Positions 1-5,260 of a stretch of 5,260 nt of DNA are shown here, one piece after another. The DNA comes from Candidatus Zixiibacteriota bacterium (GTDB lineage Bacteria > Zixibacteria > MSB-5A5 > GN15 > FEB-12): assembly GCA_030642845.1 (NCBI GenBank), contig DAOWMZ010000175.1:1-5260 (forward strand). The letters are read 5' to 3'. Under the pieces are notes generated by a model. The model made no database searches. It saw only the letters and a list, made by a program, of their open reading frames with translations, and was not told the origin of the DNA. Every line of letters starts with the position of its first letter. Positions within the stretch are counted from its first letter, which is position 1. Position numbers and translations under genes: made by a program.

Positions 1-394
1 CCCCTAAAATACCTCTTACTTTCGGTGGTTTCAGCAATTCCGAAAGGCTTTGGATATTCTGTCCAATCTTTTCCAGTGATTGAGTCTGTTGTTCAAGCTG
101 ACCCAGCTTTTGTTCTATCTCGCCAAAGACTTTCAAGCGGTTATCAATAGAACTGCTCCCCTCGGCTAATCGGTCGTGAACCAGCTTGCCGGTAATATCG
201 AGCGACTCTCGAAGTGATATCAAACCATCCATCTGTTTGCTTATCAATTCGGCTTTGATTGATTCAATACTTCTTAACAGCTGGTCCTCGTTGGCAGGCT
301 GCTTCAGACGCTTCAACATTAATATCATAAGCACAATTGCAGCTATCAATAAAACTGCAACAATTGCAATTATAGTAATTAGAAGTGTCTGCAT
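1..394 (-). CDS. rmuC: RmuC-family DNA recombination protein, N-terminal part (runs off the left edge)
   Basis: This is the first 131 codons of an RmuC homologue. RmuC proteins are membrane-anchored coiled-coil proteins with a nuclease-like C-terminal domain. In E. coli, loss of RmuC raises recombination at inverted repeats; the biochemical activity is not well defined. The translation starts MQTLLITIIAIVAVLL, with one hydrophobic helix at about residues 4-26 followed by KRLK, which fits an N-terminal anchor with the rest in the cytoplasm. Residues 35-120 are rich in heptad-like Leu/Ile/Glu/Gln and should form a coiled coil. The last visible residues, LSELLKPPKVRGILG (117-131), match the hallmark at the start of the conserved RmuC domain. 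The C-terminal domain is missing only because the window ends. The ATG at 394 is chosen because it directly precedes the membrane helix and has AAGG at 400-403, five bases upstream. It follows the metalloprotease gene by 16 bases with no terminator between, so the two are probably co-transcribed. Confidence 0.9.
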   Translation of the reverse strand, partial: MQTLLITIIAIVAVLLIAAIVLMILMLKRLKQPANEDQLLRSIESIKAELISKQMDGLISLRESLDITGKLVHDRLAEGSSSIDNRLKVFGEIEQKLGQLEQQTQSLEKIGQNIQSLSELLKPPKVRGILG

Positions 395-410
395 CCGTAC
401 CTTATGATCT

Positions 411-2012
411 TTACTTTAAATAAAGTATATAATCTTCCGCTGAAGGACGAATATCCCCGCAGAGTCTTTTGTCAAATTTCAGCGATATGGTATTATTATC
501 TATTGTCTGGTAGTCATTAGAAGGAGTCAGGCCGTAAATATACTTGCCTAATAACTGATGAGTGGCGTAATCATAAAGACCGGCCTCGTTCATATCAAAA
601 ACAACACCATAACGAAAACCATCCATAGTTAAATTATCATCATGCTGTTCTTCAAAAAGAAGTGATTTCGATCCGGTTAATTCTTCATCTTTACCAAATA
701 GAAAAGTCCCCTGAGGAATCGAATCAGTCGCACAGGTAATTCTAAATGAGAGCCAGTTATCTTTTTCAGTCACTTTAACCCGGTTATTTTCAAACAGTAA
801 TTTACCATTCTCATTAATTCCCGGTTTGAATGGAGTATTAATATTTCCGATATCATTAGTATAATTTCCAAATTCTTCCTGAACAATCATCCAGTCAGCC
901 ATACCAAGAGCATCAGTAAAAACTTTTTCCACATCAGATGGTTTCATAGAATAGAGGCTGTTATAATTTCCTGAAAGTTGCAAATAAAGATCCATAAATT
1001 TATTAATTCCGATTTTGTCTATTACATAAGAACAGAACATTCCCGATATCGGATACGCCATATCAGCAGTAGCATGTTTTTCGAATCGTTCCATAGTAGT
1101 GATAGAATCCAATTCAATAAATTTTTGGTCATACAGAAAATTACCGAGATAATTCAGCACATCCAAAGATTTCCCCCATCGGCCGCCCAAATAAACAGCA
1201 CTCCCCTCTCTTATAATTGGCAGAGAATAAAGAGGAAGATTACGCAGTCGTAGATTTATCAACAGGTGAGAAATCTCATGAAAATGCGGGAAAAATGCGC
1301 TTATGATATCGTTGGTAGGAAGATCGAAAAACCCTTTTACTTTATAACCGGAAATATTCTCGACAGTTTTATCATTGGGGCAGTAATAATATTCGATTTT
1401 CTTCTCTTCGATTATTTTCAGATCTGATTTTTTTAATCCAAGTTTTTTGGATGTGGTTTCAATAAAATTATCCGCTTCTGAAAGGATTAAAGGATTCAGA
1501 TAATCTTCCCGATCGGGGTGAAAATGGACTCTGAAATATTTCGTCTCTTTAACAGGCCAGTCTTTGGCATAATATTCCTGGGGATGGGTCAGCCAGTAAT
1601 ACTCTCCATCAAAATAAGCATAATAAAAATGAGTGATTTGTTCTCCCTTTACCAGAGCGGAATATTCAATTTTGAAATAGCTTCCATTTCCCAGCACTGT
1701 CACCTGGCGGGCAGGTTTAAAAAGAAAATCACGCATAACCGGCAGATTTCTGACTACCGGAGAAGCACAATCAAGTTTCATAGGGATATCTTCATAATTT
1801 ATCCCGAATCTTGATGATCTTTCAATAATTGGATCAGTCCATAGTCCTTTGGCCGATTCCAGATTCCCCGATACCAGCAGATCAAAATAATAGGCTAATG
1901 TTTCGGTAGCTTCTTTCCCGCTTGACTGGGAATACCCGTTATTGACAAATAAAAGGACTAGTAAAATTAAACAATTGGTAATTGTTTTACCGATACTGGA
2001 ATGCACTTTCAT
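411..2012 (-). CDS. Secreted gluzincin metalloprotease, peptidase MA-like (putative)
   Basis: A complete 533-residue protein, probably exported by Sec. Residues 1-28 look like a signal peptide: basic start, hydrophobic stretch TNCLILLVLLFV, and likely cleavage near GYS-Q. No lipobox is seen. The zinc-peptidase signature is HEISH at residues 245-249, followed 20 residues later by Glu269 in REGSAVYLGG. That HExxH...EG-A-Y arrangement is typical of gluzincins of the peptidase MA-like type, where the two His and the distal Glu bind zinc and Glu246 is the catalytic base. AYPISGMFCSYVIDKIG (319-335) fits the helix that follows in this family. Residues about 30-155 (YYFDLLVSGNLESAKGLW near the start) resemble an NTF2/SnoaL-like fold, by eye only. 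Residues about 400-533 are a strand-rich tail I do not recognise. Substrate is unknown. The start is supported by a strong ribosome binding site. It is first in a transcription unit with rmuC. The fold assignment is firm; proteolytic activity is inferred from intact residues. Confidence 0.8.
   Translation of the reverse strand: MKVHSSIGKTITNCLILLVLLFVNNGYSQSSGKEATETLAYYFDLLVSGNLESAKGLWTDPIIERSSRFGINYEDIPMKLDCASPVVRNLPVMRDFLFKPARQVTVLGNGSYFKIEYSALVKGEQITHFYYAYFDGEYYWLTHPQEYYAKDWPVKETKYFRVHFHPDREDYLNPLILSEADNFIETTSKKLGLKKSDLKIIEEKKIEYYYCPNDKTVENISGYKVKGFFDLPTNDIISAFFPHFHEISHLLINLRLRNLPLYSLPIIREGSAVYLGGRWGKSLDVLNYLGNFLYDQKFIELDSITTMERFEKHATADMAYPISGMFCSYVIDKIGINKFMDLYLQLSGNYNSLYSMKPSDVEKVFTDALGMADWMIVQEEFGNYTNDIGNINTPFKPGINENGKLLFENNRVKVTEKDNWLSFRITCATDSIPQGTFLFGKDEELTGSKSLLFEEQHDDNLTMDGFRYGVVFDMNEAGLYDYATHQLLGKYIYGLTPSNDYQTIDNNTISLKFDKRLCGDIRPSAEDYILYLK
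412..427. repeat. Short AT-rich inverted repeat over the metalloprotease stop codon
   Basis: TACTTTA at 412-418 and TAAAGTA at 421-427 are perfect inverted arms around two bases. The repeat overlaps the last codons and stop of the metalloprotease gene and lies 18 bases upstream of the rmuC start. It is too AT-rich and its loop too small for a convincing terminator, and no U-tract follows. It could be a dyad protein-binding site or simply chance in AT-rich sequence. Confidence 0.3.
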
Positions 2013-2019
2013 TAATTAT

Positions 2020-2025
2020 CTCCTT
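2020..2025 (-). promoter_or_regulatory. Ribosome binding site of the metalloprotease gene
   Basis: The minus strand reads AAGGAG here, a near-perfect Shine-Dalgarno sequence seven bases upstream of the ATG at 2012. It fixes the start codon and implies efficient translation. It is clearly stronger than the AAGG sites in front of rmuC and of the PorV-like gene. Confidence 0.8.
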
Positions 2026-2045
2026 ACTCATTTTCCAAATATCTG

Positions 2046-2075
2046 AATATATGTTTATTATACTCATCTTGTCCA
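2046..2075 (-). promoter_or_regulatory. Candidate promoter for the metalloprotease-rmuC unit
   Basis: On the minus strand, TGGACA (2075-2070) and TATATT (2051-2046) each match the sigma70 -35 and -10 consensus at five of six positions and are 18 bases apart. A perfect TATAAT also lies at 2062-2057, but its best -35 (TTGGAT, 18 bases upstream) is weak. The position makes sense: between the terminator of the upstream unit and the first gene of the next one. The exact element is uncertain because the region is AT-rich and many FCB bacteria use promoters that differ from the E. coli consensus. Confidence 0.45.
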
Positions 2076-2084
2076 GCTTGATCC

Positions 2085-2116
2085 AAAAAAAAACCCCCAA
2101 TAATGGGGGCTTTTTT
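2085..2116 (-). terminator. Rho-independent terminator after the PorV-like gene
   Basis: Read on the minus strand, this is A6, G, CCCCC, loop ATTATT, GGGGG, then nine T. The five G-C pairs are extended by a G-U and six A-U pairs, and the U-tract follows directly. It begins 15 bases after the stop codon of the PorV-like gene, so it ends the surface protein/PorV transcript. The element is nearly symmetrical and would also terminate plus-strand transcription (GGGGGC then six T), although no plus-strand gene is seen here. Confidence 0.92.
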
Positions 2117-2131
2117 ATCTTATATTCTCAT

Positions 2132-3133
2132 TTAGAACGTAAAGCCTAAAGAAAATCTCTGAGTATTTGAAAGGCGTCCAAAATCCTGCCAGGAATAATC
2201 AATAAACATTCTGGTTGTGCTGGAGATAGCGGTTTTTATACCACCACCCAGACTGAGAGTCTCTTCATCATAATTCAGTTTATAACCAGCCCTGAGGAAG
2301 AATTTCTGAGCATAGGCGAACTCGGCCCCGATAGATCCCTGTTGGATGTTATCATTGGGGTGTTTGAGTTCACTGGAAATAGCCAATATAGATTTTGGTC
2401 CCATATCAATATCATAGGCCATCCCGACCCTGAATATCATTGGCAGACTGTAGGAAGAGGTTTTTAATTCCGCCCCTATTCCCTCATTGCCTCCTTCACC
2501 TAAAAGACCATCATAATTGACATCAAGATCGGTTCCGCTGAATTTCATCTCGGAACCCAGATTGCTTATCGACATACCGAGCCGTAATGATTTATAGCCG
2601 GTATAAAGAAGAGTACCAAAATCAAGAGCAAAGCCATTGGCATTGGTATTGTGGATGCGCTCGCCGATATATTTAATCGTTCCTCCGAATGAGAATCGGT
2701 TAGTAAACTGACGGGCGTATGAAACACCTATAGTATAGGATGCTGCAGTAAAATAATCACCGTTGCCATCCTGATAATCTAAAGTGGTAATCTCCTGATC
2801 ACCCATAGAGAGAACTGTTGCAGAAAGGGCAAAAGTTCCCACATCCTCAAAATATTTACCAATGGCAAAATAATTAAGGCTAATATCTAACGCATAATCC
2901 ACATTGGTAAAACCGATTGCGGCATTTTCAATTTCCGCAAGACCAGCCGGATTCCAATAGGCAGCGTAAATGTCATCGACCATAGCTACAGCGGCGTTCC
3001 CCATAGCTTCATACCTCGGACCAACTCCTACTTTGAGGAATTGAGCTCCAGCTGAACCAACTTTGGCAAATTCGGCATGGACACTGCCGACCACCAGAAG
3101 CAGGAGTATGGCAAGAGTTGTTAATTTTTTCAT
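2132..3133 (-). CDS. PorV/PorQ family outer-membrane beta-barrel protein
   Basis: A complete 333-residue protein. Residues 1-20 (MKKLTTLAILLLLVVGSVHA) form a clear Sec signal peptide with cleavage after VHA. The mature N-terminus has family hallmarks: GSAGAQFLKVGVGPRYEAMG at 26-45 and YWNPAGLAEI at 59-68. The rest alternates short amphipathic strands and turns, as in a FadL-like outer-membrane barrel. It ends with WQDFGRLSNTQRFSLGFTF, another family signature, and a terminal Phe as expected for barrel-assembly recognition. PorV in Bacteroidetes shuttles T9SS cargo from the translocon to the attachment complex, and PorQ-like relatives have related roles; which subgroup this belongs to cannot be told from sequence alone. 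An Asp/Gly/Glu-rich stretch at about 199-223 is probably a long loop. It starts 15 bases after the surface-protein stop, with AAGG at 3142-3145 as ribosome binding site, and is followed by a strong terminator. The tight linkage suggests a role in exporting or anchoring the upstream product. Confidence 0.88.
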   Translation of the reverse strand: MKKLTTLAILLLLVVGSVHAEFAKVGSAGAQFLKVGVGPRYEAMGNAAVAMVDDIYAAYWNPAGLAEIENAAIGFTNVDYALDISLNYFAIGKYFEDVGTFALSATVLSMGDQEITTLDYQDGNGDYFTAASYTIGVSYARQFTNRFSFGGTIKYIGERIHNTNANGFALDFGTLLYTGYKSLRLGMSISNLGSEMKFSGTDLDVNYDGLLGEGGNEGIGAELKTSSYSLPMIFRVGMAYDIDMGPKSILAISSELKHPNDNIQQGSIGAEFAYAQKFFLRAGYKLNYDEETLSLGGGIKTAISSTTRMFIDYSWQDFGRLSNTQRFSLGFTF

Positions 3134-3141
3134 AATCTCTA

Positions 3142-3145
3142 CCTT
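3142..3145 (-). promoter_or_regulatory. Ribosome binding site of the PorV-like gene
   Basis: AAGG on the minus strand, eight bases upstream of the ATG at 3133, inside the 15-base gap after the surface-protein stop. With no room for a promoter or terminator, it supports translation from a shared message. The match is modest but the start is independently supported by the signal peptide. Confidence 0.55.
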
Positions 3146-3148
3146 CCC

Positions 3149-5260
3149 TTATTTGATGATGGCAAAGCGACCAAGGTGTTCACCGTAGGTCGATTCCACA
3201 TGATATAAGTAAATTCCAGCGGCTATTTGTTGTCTGTTTTTCGACAACAGATTCCATCGGGCTGCCCCGTCACCACTGGTATGGTTAATTGTCTGTACCA
3301 GATCACCGGCTAAAGTATAAATCCTGATAGTACACTCATCCGGAATATTCTGGAAATAAATCACTGATTCACCCACGGTAGTTTCCACCAAAGGATGATA
3401 TTGGGCGAAGTATGGATTAGGCACTACTTTGATATTTTTTAAACCGGCACTGGCAGCAGCCATATTTATTCCATCAGCTTTGAAAACAAACTCATCATCG
3501 GGACCATTCAAAGGGGCTCCTTCAAGACTGAAGACATCCCCTTCGGCATGATCCGGAAGAGTATAATCAAATCCGAACATCCATCCATAATAGTATGGGA
3601 AAGCAAAATCAGTGACCGATTGCGATCCATCATAAGGATAATCAACAATAGTCAAAAGATCATATCCATCCCAAACGAAGTTTTGATCGAAATCATAGAT
3701 TGCTAATGAAACCTGTTCATTAGTTGTTGTATTCCATGCTTCATAGGGAACCATAATCGGAGAATCAGTCCCATAAAATCCATCAAGGACCCAGGTAGCT
3801 CTCGTTGAATCAGTAGTGTATCTGATTTCATAATCATTTCGATACTGTTCATAGCCGAAGGCATCATTTGGATCACCGGTTAGAGTCGGTAAAGCAGGAC
3901 CATAGAATACTTCCATATAGAATGTTGTATCCGTTCCTCCGAATGCACTCTGGCCATTGCTGGCCGGCATCAAATCACCATCATTAACCACGACTCTTAA
4001 TCCCTCAGCAACTTCATACTCGCCATGATCTACAAGATTTATTTGAGTTTGATTCGCCAGAATTGTGTCACCTGTGGTTACATTAATCAGGTGCCAATAA
4101 GTCCTGGAGGGAGTGTCTTCAAAAACAACTTTGTAGTCAGCTCCCTGTAATTCATCGGGATCAAAGATTATCGGGATAACATCACCCTCTGATTGATCAG
4201 CAGTACCATAATATTCATGAGTTACAGTACCGGCAGCATCATAATAACCAGCCGGGTTTGGTGTTGGTGTAGTTTTAACTACATTAGTAACTTCACCGGC
4301 AATACCAAATCCTGACTGAAGAGGATCAATACCAACAATAGTATCACCTCCATCAAATGCAGCGATGCAGTACCAATACTCAACACCATTATAAAGACCG
4401 GTGTCAATAAATGAGTGCGGTATCGGATCACCCGGACTACTCACAGTGAATTGGGCAATCGGACCATAATCGATGGTCATACAGTTATTACCAGTCTGGT
4501 AATCAACTATACCCCAGGTTTTACCTTGGTTTTCACTTCGATATAATTTATAGCCAACAAAATCATTTTCACCGGACATTGGATCGAGACATACTTCAGA
4601 GGTGTCATTCCAGCTTAAATAAGCTTTTTGACTGCCATGTCTTACAATGAGAGAAGGCGTGGTTGGCGGTTCCGGTCCGATAAAATTATTATCATACAAT
4701 TCCTGAGCCATCTGTGCATTTGCCCGGAAATCTTCTTCGTCAGCACCAGCAATAATAGCATATACAACACGGACAGTTTTTCCTGCAGTTAAGTCTATGC
4801 CGTTGGTGCACTGTAGATAATACTGGTCAGTTGGCGGTAATGATTCATCGAACTGGTTCGATGCAATCATTTCTAATTTACCCGGATCATTATCCGGTAA
4901 AAAATCCCATGAGCCGGTACGAAATGCAGTCATGCCGATATTATCCGGAGTTTCTAACAGTTTGGTGCCACAAATACCTGTCGGAACATTACGACCCCAT
5001 CCCGGATCCCAACCCAGAATATCATAGGTCCAGGCTAAGTTTTCCAGAGAATCAAAAGCGACCATATCTTCCAGGCGACCGTTTCCACCCTGTCCGTCAT
5101 CACCACCCACGTCAATATCAATGTATAAACCAAAAGCAAAATTGGAATAGTCAACATCAGAGGTATTGGTAATATCCATTACCACAAACATGAAATCTTC
5201 ATTATAACAGTAATTCCATGAATACATTGTTTGAGCTATTTCCAGACCCATCAGTGGATC
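3149..5260 (-). CDS. Large secreted protein with fibronectin III-like and T9SS/FlgD-like C-terminal domains (5' end outside window)
   Basis: The reading frame stays open to the right edge, with Asp-Pro-Leu encoded upstream of the Met at 5251. That Met is almost certainly internal: there is no signal peptide and it sits inside a beta-rich domain. Numbering from it, residues 1-190 are a beta region (FMFVVMDITNTS; LYIDIDVGGDDGQGG; RVVYAIIAGADEEDF). Residues about 196-300 resemble a fibronectin III domain (AYLSWNDTS, GYKLYRSENQGKTW, EYWYCIAAFD). Residues 300-600 are beta-rich, full of Asp, Tyr and Gly, and unassigned. Residues 604-700 form the C-terminal domain: IKVVPNPY, then WNLLSKNRQQIAAGIYLYHV and a final GRFAIIK, as in type A T9SS sorting/FlgD-like Ig domains. 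These direct export through the outer membrane in Bacteroidetes; in other FCB lineages the same role is inferred. No catalytic motif is visible, so a structural, adhesive or ligand-binding surface role is likely. It precedes the PorV-like gene in the same transcript. Confidence 0.82.
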   Translation of the reverse strand, partial: DPLMGLEIAQTMYSWNYCYNEDFMFVVMDITNTSDVDYSNFAFGLYIDIDVGGDDGQGGNGRLEDMVAFDSLENLAWTYDILGWDPGWGRNVPTGICGTKLLETPDNIGMTAFRTGSWDFLPDNDPGKLEMIASNQFDESLPPTDQYYLQCTNGIDLTAGKTVRVVYAIIAGADEEDFRANAQMAQELYDNNFIGPEPPTTPSLIVRHGSQKAYLSWNDTSEVCLDPMSGENDFVGYKLYRSENQGKTWGIVDYQTGNNCMTIDYGPIAQFTVSSPGDPIPHSFIDTGLYNGVEYWYCIAAFDGGDTIVGIDPLQSGFGIAGEVTNVVKTTPTPNPAGYYDAAGTVTHEYYGTADQSEGDVIPIIFDPDELQGADYKVVFEDTPSRTYWHLINVTTGDTILANQTQINLVDHGEYEVAEGLRVVVNDGDLMPASNGQSAFGGTDTTFYMEVFYGPALPTLTGDPNDAFGYEQYRNDYEIRYTTDSTRATWVLDGFYGTDSPIMVPYEAWNTTTNEQVSLAIYDFDQNFVWDGYDLLTIVDYPYDGSQSVTDFAFPYYYGWMFGFDYTLPDHAEGDVFSLEGAPLNGPDDEFVFKADGINMAAASAGLKNIKVVPNPYFAQYHPLVETTVGESVIYFQNIPDECTIRIYTLAGDLVQTINHTSGDGAARWNLLSKNRQQIAAGIYLYHVESTYGEHLGRFAIIK

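Noticed and set aside
186..407. Plus-strand open frame of 73 codons
   Set aside because: It lies antisense to rmuC, whose translation matches its family well; the plus-strand product has no recognisable motif.
978..1253. Plus-strand open frame of 91 codons
   Set aside because: It is antisense to the metalloprotease core including the zinc-site region and has no family resemblance.
1518..1814. Plus-strand open frame of 98 codons
   Set aside because: It is antisense to the N-terminal region of the metalloprotease, has no recognisable domain, and is best explained as a chance frame.
2085..2116. Hairpin as a CRISPR repeat, small RNA or riboswitch
   Set aside because: It is a single G-C stem with flanking A and T tracts right after a stop codon, fully explained as an intrinsic terminator.
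4831..5172. Plus-strand open frame of 113 codons
   Set aside because: It is antisense to the large surface protein; its His/Tyr/Arg-rich composition is typical of a shadow frame.
5249..5251. ATG at 5251 as the start of the large surface protein
   Set aside because: The frame continues upstream to the window edge, no signal peptide follows, and the Met lies inside a beta-rich domain of an exported protein.
1..5260. A defence system, mobile element or phage module
   Set aside because: No transposase, integrase, nuclease effector, toxin-antitoxin pair, direct repeats or attachment sites are seen; the genes are envelope and housekeeping types.

Overview
The window reads as a chromosomal segment from a Gram-negative bacterium of the Fibrobacteres-Chlorobi-Bacteroidetes (FCB) superphylum or a neighbouring candidate phylum (Zixibacteria, KSB1 or Marinimicrobia-like). 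The evidence is a PorV/PorQ-type outer-membrane protein next to a large surface protein that ends in a type IX secretion (T9SS)/FlgD-like C-terminal domain, together with a moderately AT-rich composition. Phylum placement is inference; no rRNA or other marker gene is present. All four genes lie on the minus strand, so transcription runs from the right end of the window to the left.

Right half (2132-5260): the 3' part of a long gene for a secreted beta-rich protein. It has an N-terminal beta region, a fibronectin type III-like domain, a further beta-rich stretch and a C-terminal sorting-type domain. Its 5' end lies outside the window. Fifteen bases later comes a complete PorV/PorQ-family gene. 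The two are almost certainly co-transcribed and end at a strong intrinsic terminator at 2085-2116. The natural reading is an exported surface protein paired with an outer-membrane protein of the T9SS shuttle family.

Left half (1-2084): a second transcription unit with a plausible sigma70-like promoter just beyond the terminator. Its first gene encodes a 533-residue secreted protein with a gluzincin zinc site (HEISH plus a downstream glutamate), resembling peptidase MA-like enzymes. Sixteen bases later begins rmuC, whose N-terminal 131 codons are present: a membrane anchor, a coiled coil and the start of the conserved domain. The window cuts it off.

There are no tRNA or rRNA genes, CRISPR arrays, insertion sequences or defence cassettes. 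The window is mostly ordinary genome content. The points most worth a second look are the poorly characterised secreted metalloprotease with uncharacterised flanking domains, its linkage to rmuC, and the surface protein/PorV pair.
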